Of a stretch of DNA of 64,000 nucleotides, positions 25,371 through 36,720 are shown piece after piece. The DNA lies in the NCBI GenBank assembly GCA_032207245.1, contig CM063506.1:36049742-36113741 (forward strand), read 5' to 3'. Under the pieces are notes generated by a model that ran no database searches, was not told where the DNA came from, and worked only from the letters and a program-made list of their open reading frames with translations. The DNA is from Pardosa pseudoannulata (taxonomy: Eukaryota > Arthropoda > Arachnida > Araneae > Lycosidae). A program made the translations under genes and the position numbers. How positions within the stretch are numbered: position 1 is the stretch's first letter; the number at the start of each line of letters is the position of its first letter.

Positions 25371-25920
25371 GAAAGAGACAAATATTATTGTAATACTTTG
25401 TTAGTTAAAGTGTTTATTGATGGGGATTTCCTTGTCAAATCAGAAATCCAATTTTTCTTACTCTTGCTGTCTTCCAAAAGCCAAAGCTTTTGCTGAAATG
25501 AAAATGGAATGTTTCATTAATTCTTTACATTAGTCTGTAAAACAACTTTATTCTTTTCTCCATCTGTCAGGCATCTAACAGTCAACAACTGTTATAGCTA
25601 CCAACCGCATGCCATGCCAAGATTCAGATTTCTTGACAGCCAACGACTTCAATGTTATCAATATTAAAAAAAACAGTTAAAATACCAAATCTATTTTTAT
25701 AACAACCACAGGAACAGTAATGACAGCCTGTAATATCTCAAAATTGACTACTATCGATATTTTGGTTTTTAAAATAAAGAATATATTTGATTTCAATTTC
25801 ACATAATACTTTAGTTTACTCCACACGTATTTCAAAAGTAATTTTAAGGATAAATGAATTGCATTTCTTTCGTTTGATGCGAATTTTTCATTGATTATTT
25901 ATTTATATATATTTCTTGAA
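25371..25920. other. AT-rich spacer
   Basis: No gene recognised between the LTR-A fragment and the LINE remnant. Confidence 0.5.
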
Positions 25921-25934
25921 ATGGCAGGACAAAA

Positions 25935-26735
25935 TCATTTTAAACGGTAGAGCGGCATTGAAACTGGTCAATCTAACAATGAGCAAAAATACTACTAGAA
26001 TTCTGATACAAAAATGCTATTTAGAACCGTTAATAATAAACAATGGTGTAAGACAAGGCGGCTCTTTAGCTCATTTACTTTTTAACATTGTATGAGGAAA
26101 ATTCATGAGAGATGCTGAAGTCGATAAAGGAGGTGCAATCTTTAATAAAATCATAAGAACTTTTGGGATTTGCTGAAGATCTTGATTTGATAGGGTGGAC
26201 CCCAATTTCAATTGAGAAATATTCTTAGCACTAGATCAAGGGGCAAGGAAGGTGAATCATACTATTAACATAAGCAAAACAAAATAAGTGATGTGTCCAA
26301 GGCAAATCAACTCTAATCTAAATTCCTACTTTATTACTGGACCCTATAGATTTTGTAAGCAGTTTTACATACTTGGGAGAGAAGTAAATTTTCAGAATGG
26401 CTTAGGACCAGAAATAAATAAAAGATTAATCACTGAAAACCGAGCCTATTACGGTAAGAAAAAATACTTCTAAAGTTATTAAGACAAAAAGAAAAATTTT
26501 ACTTTATAAAACCATCATTAGACCAATGTGACCTATGGTTCAGAGGCATGGAGAAGGAACCAAAATCATAGGTCCCTTTAGTCAATTTTTGAAAGAAGAA
26601 TTTTACTTGCTAATTTTTATAGGTGGGGATAAAGGGAATGTAGAGAAAAAGGTATAACTTTGAATCTTACAGATACAATCGTGATCTTGTAGTTAAGTAC
26701 ATCAAATTGTAAAGAATGAGATGAGTGGTGTAATA
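25935..26735 (+). pseudogene. LINE reverse transcriptase remnant
   Basis: Plus-strand pieces match the RT palm of RTE/CR1-like non-LTR retrotransposons, in order. INNGVRQGGSLAHLLFNIV (about 26035-26090) is the GVRQGD block; LGFAEDLDLIG (about 26160-26195) is the catalytic FADD block with the first Asp changed to Glu; TINISKTK follows; GPYRFCKQFYILGREVNF (26339-26395) and EINKRLITENRAYYG (about 26410-26455) are the thumb-proximal motifs; TYGSEAWR lies near 26530 and YNRDLVVKYIKL near 26680. Many stops and frameshifts make it dead. The downstream continuation is probably the piece at 27.8-28.1 kb, displaced by about 1.1 kb of other sequence. Confidence 0.85.
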
Positions 26736-26757
26736 CTAGACTTAAGACTCGTGTTTG

Positions 26758-27126
26758 TGTTACATGGACACCTGCATTTTTTTACGGCGGCCGAAGACGT
26801 ACTCGACGAAAGAGAGACGGACTCTGCGGGGGAGAAAAGATATTACCTCAGAGAGAGGAAATTTCAGCAGGAGGGGGTAGGATGCCAACCCCGCCCGCAC
26901 CAGCTGCGGAGGAGAATTGGGACATTTTCCCAGGGAGGCGAAAGCTTGACCAAGAGGGGGGTTCCACCCCAGCCCTCACCAACAGGATAGGGAGAGATGC
27001 CCACTCGGAACGAGAGAGAACGGACATTGGTAGAGGAGAGAGCTAGAGCTAAAACCGAGAGAGGTGCAGGTCGCTCGGCACTATTTAGGTATACTCGGTG
27101 TTTTTCAGCCATGTTGGTTGTTAACA
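26758..27126. other. GC-rich LTR-like insert, tentative
   Basis: A GC-rich block beginning TGTTACATGG and ending TTGTTAACA (short inverted TGTTA/TAACA). It sits between two LINE pieces. No 5-bp target duplication (GTTTG versus AATGA), so limits are uncertain. Antisense ORFs of 87-89 codons are unrecognised. Confidence 0.3.
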
Positions 27127-27374
27127 AATGATCAGTGTTGTAGAATAATTATTGTAGAACTAATGTTGTAGAATTATCACATTGCTTCTTTCAGCCGCTA
27201 TAACCTTTCACCGGTTCTTTGGTGGAACTATATGGCGGCAGACACAATTCACTGTCTTCATATGAAATGCTCCAGAACTTTATAACAGAGCGAAATGCAA
27301 ATTGACGAAGAATCCTATTAATTGAATAGCTGAAAGGAGTTTTTATTATTGACTATTCCTTGGTAATTTTGTGT

Positions 27375-27645
27375 GGAATTGCCGGCTTCCTGACCCCTTA
27401 TTTTATGGAATGGGGCTTGTCCATGTCCATGTCACCTTGAATCTTCCCACGCTGACCATCTGTGGGTTGCCGTTTTGCTCTCCCCATCCAGCTTGGCGTC
27501 AAGCAACGCTCAAGCTGGACAAATGGTGAAAGATGGGGAGAGCAAAACGGCAACCCACGGATGGTCAGCACGGGAAGATTCAAGGTGACATGGACATGGA
27601 CAAGCGCCATTCCATAAAATGAGGGGTCAGGAAGCCGGCAATTCC
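27375..27645. repeat. 271-bp near-perfect palindrome (114-bp arms)
   Basis: Left arm 27375-27488 and right arm 27532-27645 are complementary with about five mismatches, around a 43-bp loop that itself contains CAGCTTG/CAAGCTG. The arm begins GGAATTGCCGGCTTCCTGAC. It is far GC-richer than its surroundings. No target duplication is seen at the ends, so it could be a foldback element or an inverted duplication. A 97-codon frame across it is a by-product. Confidence 0.9.
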
Positions 27646-27834
27646 TGGCATTCTCTTTTAAATAGAATGTGGCTATACCACAAGTGTCCAAATTTGTAAA
27701 TAATAAATATTTAGTCTAGGATTTAGTAGGTGCAGTAATTAATTGTCTGCAAGACAGGCTTTCAGCGAGCCCACGATATCTGTTCCAGTAACAATAGGCG
27801 AACAGGTACAGAAACGAGGTGTGCAGTCGTCGAA

Positions 27835-28115
27835 AAAGACAGCCGCGGACACACCCATATATTACAGGTGGGACATGTTATCAGCATGTCTCCCGAATCC
27901 ACCCGCTTAAGATCCTTAAAGCAAAACCAGCTGGCAAACGTCCGAGAGGAAGATCCATAATTAAATAGCTGGATTGTTTGGAGGGAGACTGTAAAACTAA
28001 TCAAATCCTCAAACTGGAGAAGTCAGGTAAAGAATAGATCCGACTGGAAAAAAAAAACTTATGGAAAAGGTCAGGATCCACAATGGGTTGTCGGGCCAGT
28101 GATGATGATGAGGTG
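27835..28115 (+). pseudogene. LINE ORF2 C-terminal end
   Basis: GHVISMSPESTRLRSLKQ (27857 on) corresponds to the conserved W-GH-RM region after the RT of RTE/CR1-like LINEs. It is followed by LDCLEGDCKTNQILKLEKSG, and then LMEKVRIHNGLSGQ near the stop, a typical ORF end for this group. The short GATGATGATGAG just after (28098-28112) fits the microsatellite-like 3' tail of such LINEs. Stops and one or more frame changes interrupt it. Confidence 0.75.
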
Positions 28116-29990
28116 AACATTATTAACCAATTTGCAAACATTCTTTCTAAAAGGAGCAGAACATTTTGTTTTATTATGAAATAAAGAATAGGCTACTATA
28201 ATTAAGGCTTTCAAATTGAAAAGTAATAGTTCCCCTTAAAACATACAATATATGCATACATAACACAACATACATTTTGCGCACAGATTTCACGGAAACT
28301 AAATTTATGCATTTTTGGCGTTTCGTATAAAAACTTTATATTAAAATAGTTTTATTTGGGATCTGCACGAACCTAAAAAAATGCTATATAAAAATATAAT
28401 AGAAAGAAACATTAAATCAAATTTGCGGATAACCACTGTATTTATTATAATACTTCAAATATCATAAAACCTCTCAACTTAAAACAAAAAGTCTTAAGAT
28501 GCTACAGCAATGAAAAAGAGAAATTAATATACAAGAGAATTCTTTATTCAATCAACTGCAAAACTTAATTAGTGTCAGCGAAAGGGAAATCAAACAAAAC
28601 CCGTTAATAGTCTATCCCAATATTAACAGGTATTATCAGACACGTGTATTATATTTAGTGTTTTTAATAAGCATAAAATAGAACCAGAAAGCCTGCTTTG
28701 AAAATATCGTCTTTACTTTTTTATAGTTGTTTTCACCATTTCAAATCTTCATAATAAACAGTTTCCGTAGTTTAGAAAACTAAATAATCTCTTTTTTAGG
28801 TTTCCTATTTAGAAATTTTAATTGGACTGGCAGACAAAGGAATAATGAAATCTTTCATATAATTGCTAGATAATAAAATTAAAAGTATATAAAATTATCT
28901 AAGGACTTATCGATGGGACAATTCAATTATAATCTTAAAAACTTCTCTTATAAGTTAAGTAAATTAATGAGATAATGTCAAATAAATTTTCTTGCTTATA
29001 TCAGGGTCGAAAAATTGCATTTATTTTAAAAGAAATATCGTCATTATTTTGAAAATTTAATTACTGCTAGTATTATCGTGTATTAGAAAAATAACAGAAG
29101 CTATTTAAAAAGTTAAGATTTAGGACAACATTTTTTAGAGCCCAAATATGCAGAATACCGTTCTTAAAAATTTAATTGGAAAATTTTAAAATATTCTGCA
29201 ATAAAGTGAGTATTGAACTAGAGTTCAATAGTATCTCTTTCCTATGCATTCTATTTTGCAAAGAAAGACAATTTAAAGAAGACTTTAAGATGTCTCGGAA
29301 ATATTTTTATAAGCCAAATAAAAGATTTAAAGATTGGTGATTTAGTTTTAAATTTTTTAATCTACCAATTAGTATTTTTAAGCATTTAAAACGATAAGGT
29401 AATAGAAGATTTGTCCTACTGAAGAGGGCATTAGTTCTATTTGAATTCAAAATATGTTAGCTGTTAGAGATTGAGATTTGAACATGCAACGTTTCTATTT
29501 AATTGTGCATCACAATTACTTTCAACATCTATACCAATATTTGGACCAAAGATTTCTATATGTAACTGCAAAGTGAGTGGGGTTTAGTTTGATTTTTCAA
29601 CTCCTCCTCTTAGCCCACTCTCCTGTTTCTAATCATGGATCTTGTTGGTGCTTCAACCACATTTGGCGAAATTGGCGTTCTTGCAGCTTGCGTGCGTGGC
29701 GTGCTTGCAGCGTGGCGTTTGAAATCTGGTGAGGGGATCGTAACTCAACAATTTGATACATAAACAAAAACAACATTTTGAGGAAAAATTTTACAAAAAT
29801 TGAATATTTAAAATCTAATTGAATTAACAAAGAAAACACAAAGGAAACACATAACATTCATACTAAATAGATTGAAACAGTCACTTAATCACAAATTAAA
29901 TAAACTGAGTGTGATTTTCATCACAAATTTGTAATTTAGTGTAAATTGTAAAATTAATTTTTTAAAAAAAAAGAAAACTGTATTTTGAGT
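28116..29990. other. AT-rich intergenic sequence
   Basis: No gene, RNA or repeat recognised. A slightly GC-richer piece at 29575-29745 holds a minus-strand frame (29633-29857) without a recognisable domain. Confidence 0.5.
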
Positions 29991-30039
29991 GGAGGTTGAA
30001 GAGGAGTTGTAAAATTGAAAATTTTTTTTTCAAATCTCT

Positions 30040-30410
30040 TATTTCTAATGAGACCGTGACCTACTGCTTAACCCTTTCGTGGGTCGTGGGAGGATTATTT
30101 CCACCTACACGATCTTACAAAATACACCTGTGGGAAGCCCAAACCCATTCTAATATATTGGTCTTGTTATTGAAACGACGGGAAGACTGATTCCCGCTTC
30201 GGTTATTCGATGTCATCAATTGTTCGATCGATTGAATAAAATTATAAGCTCTAATTTGAAGACACTGGAAACGGGGAGTGAGAAATAAATGGCCCACGAA
30301 AGGGTTAAAGCCGTTTGAGAATGGTTATCAACATCCATTCCAATAGCAAGATTCGAAATACGAACTCCTGTAGCGAATATCCATTCCCTAACCATTCGAC
30401 CATCTTTCGC
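30040..30410 (-). mobile_element. SINE-2 copy split by a TTAA MITE
   Basis: AATGAGACCGTGACCTACTGC on the left and AGCCGTTTGAGAATGG with AGATTCGAAATACGAACTCC on the right correspond to consecutive parts of the SINE-2 copy at 60966-61145. Between them a 233-bp MITE sits at TTAA. Box B (complement of GATTCGAAAT) is decayed. Confidence 0.8.
30072..30304 (+). mobile_element. TTAA MITE family P3, copy 1 (233 bp)
   Basis: Flanked by TTAA at 30068-30071 and 30305-30308. Ends are inverted CCCTTTCGTGGG. The other SINE-2 copy at 61 kb shows the uninterrupted target CTACTGCTTAAAGCCG with one TTAA, proving the insertion. A second copy of the same MITE is at 57262-57495. piggyBac-type, no coding capacity. 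Confidence 0.92.
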
Positions 30411-30865
30411 ATGCTAGGAAATTCGTATGAAAGTTGTACAAAAATTCCGTACAAAATACGTACAAAAATTATAAAAAAAATAAAAGAGCGAGGACAATGT
30501 AAATAATTTTTAATATCTTAAAAATAGTAAAAAAAATAGCTCATTTCAAGTTTAAACTCTGAATCCATTTAGCATTTTTTAGTAGACATTTTGTGTTAAA
30601 TATTTTACGGATTAATTGTTCATAATAATCCTAAAGTTTAAAATGAACATTACCGCTCTGCGAGCTCCAACTTATCTATATTGGATTCTTCTATACTAAC
30701 TTATGAATAAAATAAGCCATCACATCTCTAGATCTTCTAAATTTGAAATGAAATCACACAATTTTGTATATAATTAAACAAGAGACCGCATTATTAGCAG
30801 TACACTGAAATTGCAGATAATCATTCTCCCTATTATAAATAATTCTATTTTATAAATATTATACA

Positions 30866-31700
30866 CCAGCATATAGCCCGTCATATGACGGGATTAGTAA
30901 AAGTTTTAATTTTCCTGAATTGTAAAGTACCTTATGAGACAGTTAAAAAATAGTTTGTTTTTTTGGCTGAGAATTATCTGGTACACGCACAATAAATTGT
31001 TTATCTTCCTACGCCTCTAAAGTCTTCCGATACAGTGAATGCAATTTAGAATCACATTGAATTCATTTAGTCAAACCGTGGGGTTATGTATAAAAAACAA
31101 ACACACAAACGAACAAACTTCCTAGTTTTCAAAGATATATAACTTAAACGCTAGATATTTAATAGTACGTAAAATAGAATTATAAGCTTTAATGAAAAGA
31201 ATTTGTTGTTAATACCGGTGATAAAATTTTCATTGCAAGAAAAAACAATCGATGGTTAAATTTAAAATTATCACATATGTATCTAATCTATTATTTATGC
31301 CAAATGTAAAAGAAAAGTATTTACGTAATATCTAAGTTCAGTGATAAAATGTATGAAAATAATGCAGACGATATTTATATAATTTAAAATAAGAAATGGT
31401 TAAATGAGATAGATAAAGGAATGACATGATAATGCTAGAAAAAATGTTATTTTTACCTATTTATTATGTGATAAACTTAATAGCCTGCTGTTAACCGGGG
31501 AAAATAGGGTTTGGAAATAATGGCATTAAACGCTCGAAAAGGGGTGGAGGGGTGGATTTCGGACATTTTATAGACTTGCTTTGAATTTTGCTAACCCTAA
31601 CTCATCAAGAATCCAATATGATGCCCATATCCATTCTAGGTCCAACCACTTCATAAATTCGAGGACAGACAGATAACTTAGGTTATTATTATAAAGGGGA
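30866..31700 (-). mobile_element. non-autonomous Helitron (copy C, 835 bp)
   Basis: On the minus strand it starts TCCCCTTTATAATAATAACC after an A and ends with the perfect hairpin CCCGTCATATGACGGG, then CTATATGCTGG followed by T. TC start, CTRR end, 3' hairpin about 11 bp from the end and A^T target are the Helitron signature. It has no Rep/helicase coding and shares its body with copies A, B, D and E. Confidence 0.9.
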
Positions 31701-31899
31701 TTTTTTAAATTTGTGATCGGCGGTATAGAATCATTAGGTGGGTTGCAGCAGGCTCGCAGGCCATAGCTTGCCATTCCTCACTCTAAGTATTATTTCACAT
31801 GAAATTAACTTTTGTATAGTAAAATAATTAATGGCAGTGCTCATGAAAATGGCATTAATGAACCAATAACTTATACAAATCATCCAAATTAGTCTCCAT

Positions 31900-32035
31900 C
31901 AGCATTTCGTGGCTTCGAATCCCACTACTTACGTGGTAGTTCATAGCCGTTCGGAATCGGTTCTATGCAGTAAATGTTGGTTTCATTAGCCTACACGCTG
32001 GAAAACTGTAAACCATAACGTGTTAAACCAAACCA
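31900..32035 (+). mobile_element. SINE-2 fragment
   Basis: GGCTTCGAATCCCACT (box B), TTCATAGCCGTTCGGAATCGG and TTTCATTAGCC match the SINE-2 copy at 61 kb; the 5' tRNA half with box A is missing. It ends in an AAACCAAACC tail. Confidence 0.75.
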
Positions 32036-32264
32036 TACAATACTAAATTTCTGAAAAGAGCTTCATTTAAGTTAGAACTCAAGCTTCGAAATTTATGCAT
32101 ATGTGTGTGTATGTTTGCAAAGGAGGAATGGGGTGACGGGATTTATCTTCTGGAGAGAGCAATAAGAGATTTCTCCCAGGTATTCCTTCCCTCAGCTGTT
32201 TAAAAAGCATTAACATACATACATGACGAATCTATATTATTCAATGTTATTCGATTGTACACAC

Positions 32265-33298
32265 TGTGAAGACCCCCTTTGTTCGGAACACTAACGACCG
32301 AAATCAGTTGAACTGGGTCTGTAATCTTAAGTGGAGTTCTCAGGTAACTGGGACCGTAACTGACCCTCAGGTATAAAAAGCTTAGAATTTTGCTACTCGG
32401 GGCTTTTAGACATTTCTTACGCAGGTGCTTTAACCTCGTAGAATGTTATTGGAGACAGTTTAGAGTAATGGACAACAGAGCAGACACAAGGTATATAAGT
32501 GTCAACTTTTAAGTCCATAGTGTTTCCCTTACTTTTAAAAGATTTGTTTCTCTTCTGTAACAATAACGGTTTTGCGAAGACCCACCCTTGTTCAGAACAC
32601 TAATGACCGAATTCAGCCGAGCTGGGTTCCGGACCGGACTACAATAGCGCGTCAACGCAGTGTCTGTCAGGTTGACAGTTTCACTGAATAGGCATTAAGC
32701 CCTAACCGGTTGCGGTAATGATTCTGGAGAATTACCTTGAGAATTCCGAAATGGGGCAGCTAGCTAATGAAAATTCGGCTAATTAACTAGCTGTAACCTT
32801 AGGTGGAGTTCTCAGGTAACTGGAATCGTAACTGACCAGAAAATGGTTTGCGGACCGTAACTGACCCCCAGGTACAAAATGCAAAGAATTTTGCGATTCG
32901 ACTCGGCTTTTTTCGACATTTTTTACGTAGATGTGTTGATCTCGTGGAGTTTTCGACGTTTGACCGGAGTCAGCTTTCTAGGGACTCTTAAGGTCCGCTC
33001 TTATAAGGAACGGCAGGGTCTTGGACACCGAACGGGGGATAGATTGGGTTCGCGTTGCACCCTAAAAAGCCTCCCCATTTTGTGAGATTATTTAATCTTT
33101 TTTACGTCTCCGATCATCGTGGATATGCTATCCAAGCAAAAATCCTTAACATTTCTAACTTTTTTGGGATATTAGAATCCCTTTGTGTATAGCCAGTATT
33201 TACTCTAGAAATAAAAGTGATTTCCAATTCTGTTATATCTTTGATCCTTCATCCTTCTCCACGCTACCTCTTGACTCAAGAACATTGAAGACTTCACA
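32265..33298 (+). mobile_element. LTR-like block with internal tandem duplication
   Basis: Starts TGTGAAGACCC and ends GAAGACTTCACA (inverted TGTGAAG/CTTCACA). GAAGACCC, GAACACTAATGACCGAA, TGGAGTTCTCAGGTAACTGG, CGTAACTGACC and AGAATTTTGC recur in the same order in two blocks (from 32268 and from 32576), as if the first part of an LTR were duplicated. TATA-like GTATAAAAAG is at 32371; AATAAAAGTG near 33210 could be a poly(A) signal. No 5-bp target duplication was found at these ends, and no gag/pol lies nearby. Confidence 0.5.
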
Positions 33299-34356
33299 AA
33301 ACAAATGATATTTTACTCACAATTTAAGACAGCAATTAATTAAAATTTAATAGCAATGCAATGTTAATCGCTAAATAATATTTTAATGAACAAGAAGTAA
33401 GTGGTTGCCTCATTTTTTAAGAATATCAGGAGTACATGAATTTAAATTTTGTACACTCTGAAATATGCTTTTATATTATAATAATTATATAATTATTTTA
33501 TAATAATTATAATAAATAATTTTATAATAAATAATTATATTATTTTATTATTATAATAATTATTTTATATTAAATTTTTAGCAAAATCGATAGCATTTCT
33601 AAATTTTAATTTTATATGGATTTTATTAAAAACTGCTGTAATTTTATATAACAGGTGTTTCCAAACGAACTGTTTTAAATTAATGAAGTTTTTCTCCAAA
33701 CTATACATCAAAAGTAAATAGAATAAATTTTAATTATGTACTGTACATAACAGACTGAATAGTCGGATTTTATTTTTACTCCCTTCAAAACCGAGCTGGT
33801 TCAAAAAGTGTGGAATTTTGATATTTAATAATATCAAACATAAAGTATTTCCATAGTACTTAGGGCATAACATTTTCAGGTTTTGAAGTAAAATAAAGTT
33901 TTAAGTTTCAGCTTTTAATATTGGAATTCAGTTTTTAATACAGTGAGAGAATATCATAACTTATTTCTTTAATGCAAAGCATAATCTCTTTAGAAACATA
34001 TTTTGAAGTGTTTTCTTATTTTTCTTGCGTTTTAAATTAGAAATGAAAAAACATGTAGTTTATTTTCTTTTAAAAATATTGGAAATCATGAACAATCCCG
34101 ATTCTTATAGTAGTTGATGTTAATTAAATTATATTATTTAATAACTCATATAGTTTTATAAATTATATCTAAAATCTCATATGCAAGTTTTTATATTTAT
34201 ATAAAACTAACTGGGGTACAAGGCTTCATTCAGGGAGTTGATATTAGGTTTTGTGTTAGTTGGAATAAAAGAATAAGCTTTAAAATATAAAAGGTAAAGT
34301 ATTTGAAAGCAAACTATTCAAACTATTTACAATGCTTATTTGTAAGGAACGTTTTC
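33299..34356. other. AT-rich intergenic sequence
   Basis: Low-complexity TAAT-rich stretch at 33470-33570; otherwise nothing recognised. The last bases (about 34320-34356) are the end of the Helitron helicase frame described below. Confidence 0.5.
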
Positions 34357-34365
34357 CTTTTTGTT

Positions 34366-35508
34366 GTTGTTGTCTTGCTCCACTTAGTCAAACCAAGCTC
34401 GATATCAGCCCGAAGCTACTCGATTTAACCCATATTGGACCGCTGTCCTATAAATATGACAGCAAATAAAATTTCATTTAATAATAAAGTTATAAATATT
34501 TTCTGAGTTTATTTTATTTTAACACATTTAAAATAAACACACTTTAGCATAATAACAAAGGAAAACTGAAAAAAAATCAAATTACATTGTAATGCAAAAT
34601 TTATTTTCGGCAAAATCTTAAAATTTGTCCTTTTTTAATCTTTAATTTAATATTTATTATTATTTTTTTTTCAAACATTGTGGAGGTTACTTTTAGTTTG
34701 AAAACAGAGCTAATAATGTAGCTGAAAGTTTTTGTTCAAAAATATATTTTACACTTGTTGGCGCAATTTGGCATATTTTCTGAAAATCTCATAGAAGATG
34801 GTAAGGCAGAGTTGCAAGATATTCATGAAAAATAAACCTGTAAAATTTAGATATAAATTATGTATGTTAGCATCCTACAATGGATATATTTTTCCTATTA
34901 TTACTTACCAAAGATGCCAGTTCAAGAACTGTACGAGAAAACCAACGACAGTGTGCTTAAAATATAATGTTGGTCTTTGCTTTGACTGTTTCCCCAAATT
35001 TCACCTATGAATCAGCCTAATGCAATGTAAGTGATATTTGTTAAATTTTAGTAATGTATTGGACCGTTGTCCTATTTATAGGACAGCTAATTACTTAAAA
35101 AATTAAAAATATTTTTTCTAAATTTTGGTTCTATATGCTTAGTTACATCATATTAATGATATGGATGAAGTTTTAATAACTTACAGAAATATTTAGTTGG
35201 CGTGGTACAATATGGGTTAAGGCGAAGGGGTGCTCCTTTCTTTTCAACGAGCACCTCAAGGGTGGAAGTACTGCTTATGCTCGAGTGAGTCCTCTTAATT
35301 TTGTAGCAGGGACCAAGCAGAAGACGCATAGACTTGGCCTCCACCCTCAGAGATATTGATTGAGAACATGGAGGACATTGTGACCATGAACAAATTTTAT
35401 GTGCCCCATACACCTTTAGGCCGGGATCTTAGACCGGCTCTGGTTCCGAACCCGCAAACTCTCAGTTACGAGATCGCTGCCTTTGCCGACTGAGCTACAG
35501 CGGCTCTT
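34366..35508 (-). mobile_element. SINE-1 copy, split by a piggyBac derivative
   Basis: The tRNA head near 35438-35506 reads on the minus strand TGTAGCTCAGTCGGCAAAGG (box A TAGCTCAGTCGG, perfect) and GCGGGTTCGGAACC (box B with one change). Body words match the copies at 6 and 62 kb. The tail is (ACA)n. The 9-bp repeat CTTTTTGTT flanks it (34357-34365 and 35509-35517). Without the 792 bp of piggyBac insert and its TTAA it is about 351 bp, close to the 343 bp of the 6-kb copy. Confidence 0.88.
34429..35216 (+). mobile_element. piggyBac derivative P4, 788 bp, with transposase remnant
   Basis: TTAA lies at 34425-34428 and 35217-35220; the ends are inverted CCCATATTG. Subterminal repeats GGACCGCTGTCC..GACAGC (34437-34463) and GGACCGTTGTCC..GACAGC (35060-35087) occur near each end. 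A 70-codon frame (34798-35010) contains MKNKPVKFRYKLCMLAS, like the piggyBac K-P-FG-KLW-L-S motif, joined directly to RCQFKNC then VCLKYNVGLCFDCFPKFH, like the C-terminal cysteine-rich domain (C-C...C-C..LC..CF..H) that binds the ends. The DDD core is largely deleted. It interrupts SINE-1. Confidence 0.9.
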
Positions 35509-36530
35509 CTTTTTGTTATCCCGGATATTTATACATAAATTTTTAGAATTTCCTAATCGAGACCAAGCTACGTATAGTTGACCATAAGAGAAACAGGTGT
35601 CTTTGAGGTTAATGCCGAAATGTTTGTCCTTAAACTTTGTTAATATAAAACTGTAGGGTAATTTGATTGGAAATTGCAGTCTTTTTAAATTGGAATGGAA
35701 GTTCAGTAGAGATCAGTGGTTCCGAACCCGCAAACTCTGTTACGAGATCGCTGCCTTTCCACTGAGCTACAGCGGCTCTTCTTTTGTTATCGATATTTAT
35801 ACATAAATTTTTAGAATTTTCTAATCGATCCTACGTATAGTTGACCATAAGAAAACAGATTCTGAGGTTAATGCCGAAATGTTTGTCCTTAAACTTTGTT
35901 AATATAAAACTGTAGGGTAATTTGATTGGAAATTGCAGTCTTTTTAAATTGAAATTTAAATCTGTAGATGGTTCCGAACACTCTCAGTACGAATCGCATT
36001 TGCCACTGTACCGATCTTTTTTTGTTTCCCCCTGGAATTTTCTTTTGAATTTTCTAATGCAGTACGTATAGTTGACCAAAAAAACATTTTGAGGTTAATG
36101 AAATTGTCCTTCTTTGAATATAAAACTAGGGTAATTTGATTGGAAATTGCAGATTTATTGAGAATCAAGAGATCAGTGGTACTACGGTAAATACTGTGTG
36201 ATTTGAACTTTACAAATTCTGCATTGTCATGTACGATACATGGACGATCACGTGATATTTTGTAATAGACGAAATGATCAATCCAATTTTAAGTACAAGA
36301 ATGAACATTTAACTTGCAAGAAGTTCAAAAATTCTGTAGGGAAAGTGACACTTTCTTCAACGTTTACCACTGTACCGATCGATTTGTAAATATTTTTCTC
36401 ACCTGGAATTTTCTTTTGAATTTTGCAGTTGATATAGTCCAAAATATTATTTTTTGGTTGATAAAATTGTCTCTTTGAAATAGCCACTCTAGATTTGTAT
36501 AGATTTATTGAGAATCGAACACTCATTGGT
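35430..36530 (-). repeat. eroding tandem copies of SINE-1 head plus helicase end
   Basis: The unit [GGTTCCGAACCCGCAAACTCT, tRNA head, helicase frame to GAGATCAGTGG] starts at 35440, 35718 and 35967, with a fourth, more decayed helicase-like block at about 36365-36490. Copy 2 matches copy 1 except for many 1-6 base losses (for example CTCTCAGTTACG to CTCTGTTACG); copy 3 loses more. Because the unit spans the SINE/helicase junction, the amplification came after SINE insertion. The minus-strand frames at 35956-36168 and 36278-36526 are frame-shifted relics. 36530-36720 repeats 36230-36320 in fuller form. Confidence 0.82.
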
Positions 36531-36720
36531 AAACTGAACGACTTTACAGTACAACAGCTCTGTATAGAATGATCTTAAAATATACAAATTTGTCCCCGAT
36601 GTCGGCCGATGGCGGGCGAGTCACGTGACTTTGTACTCAATAGACGAACTTAAGATAGATCAACAATTTTAAGTACCAAGAGTGAACGTTGAACATTTAA
36701 CCTAACTCGGAAATTCATAG

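Larger units (their letters stand above)
34320..35700 (-). pseudogene. Helitron Pif1-type helicase C-terminus, interrupted by SINE-1
   Basis: On the minus strand from about 35690, an open frame encodes LQFPIKLPYSFILTKFKDKH, then CFSYGQLYVAWSRL, then GNSKNLCINIRDNKK. This matches the last helicase motifs (FP-LAYA-TI-K-QG and S-GQLYVA-SR) of the Pif1-like helicase fused to Rep in Helitron rolling-circle transposons. After NIRDNKK the frame is cut by SINE-1; beyond it (34356 downward) it resumes as ENVPYK and a stop, the usual family ending. A one-base insertion just upstream (an extra A near 35685) shifts the frame before LQFP. It is the only Helitron coding sequence in the window; the Helitrons elsewhere are non-autonomous and not obviously its relatives. 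Confidence 0.85.

Noticed and set aside
35438..35506. functional tRNA gene (minus strand)
   Set aside because: Boxes A and B are good, but acceptor and anticodon stems do not form and the sequence continues into the SINE-1 body shared with several copies.
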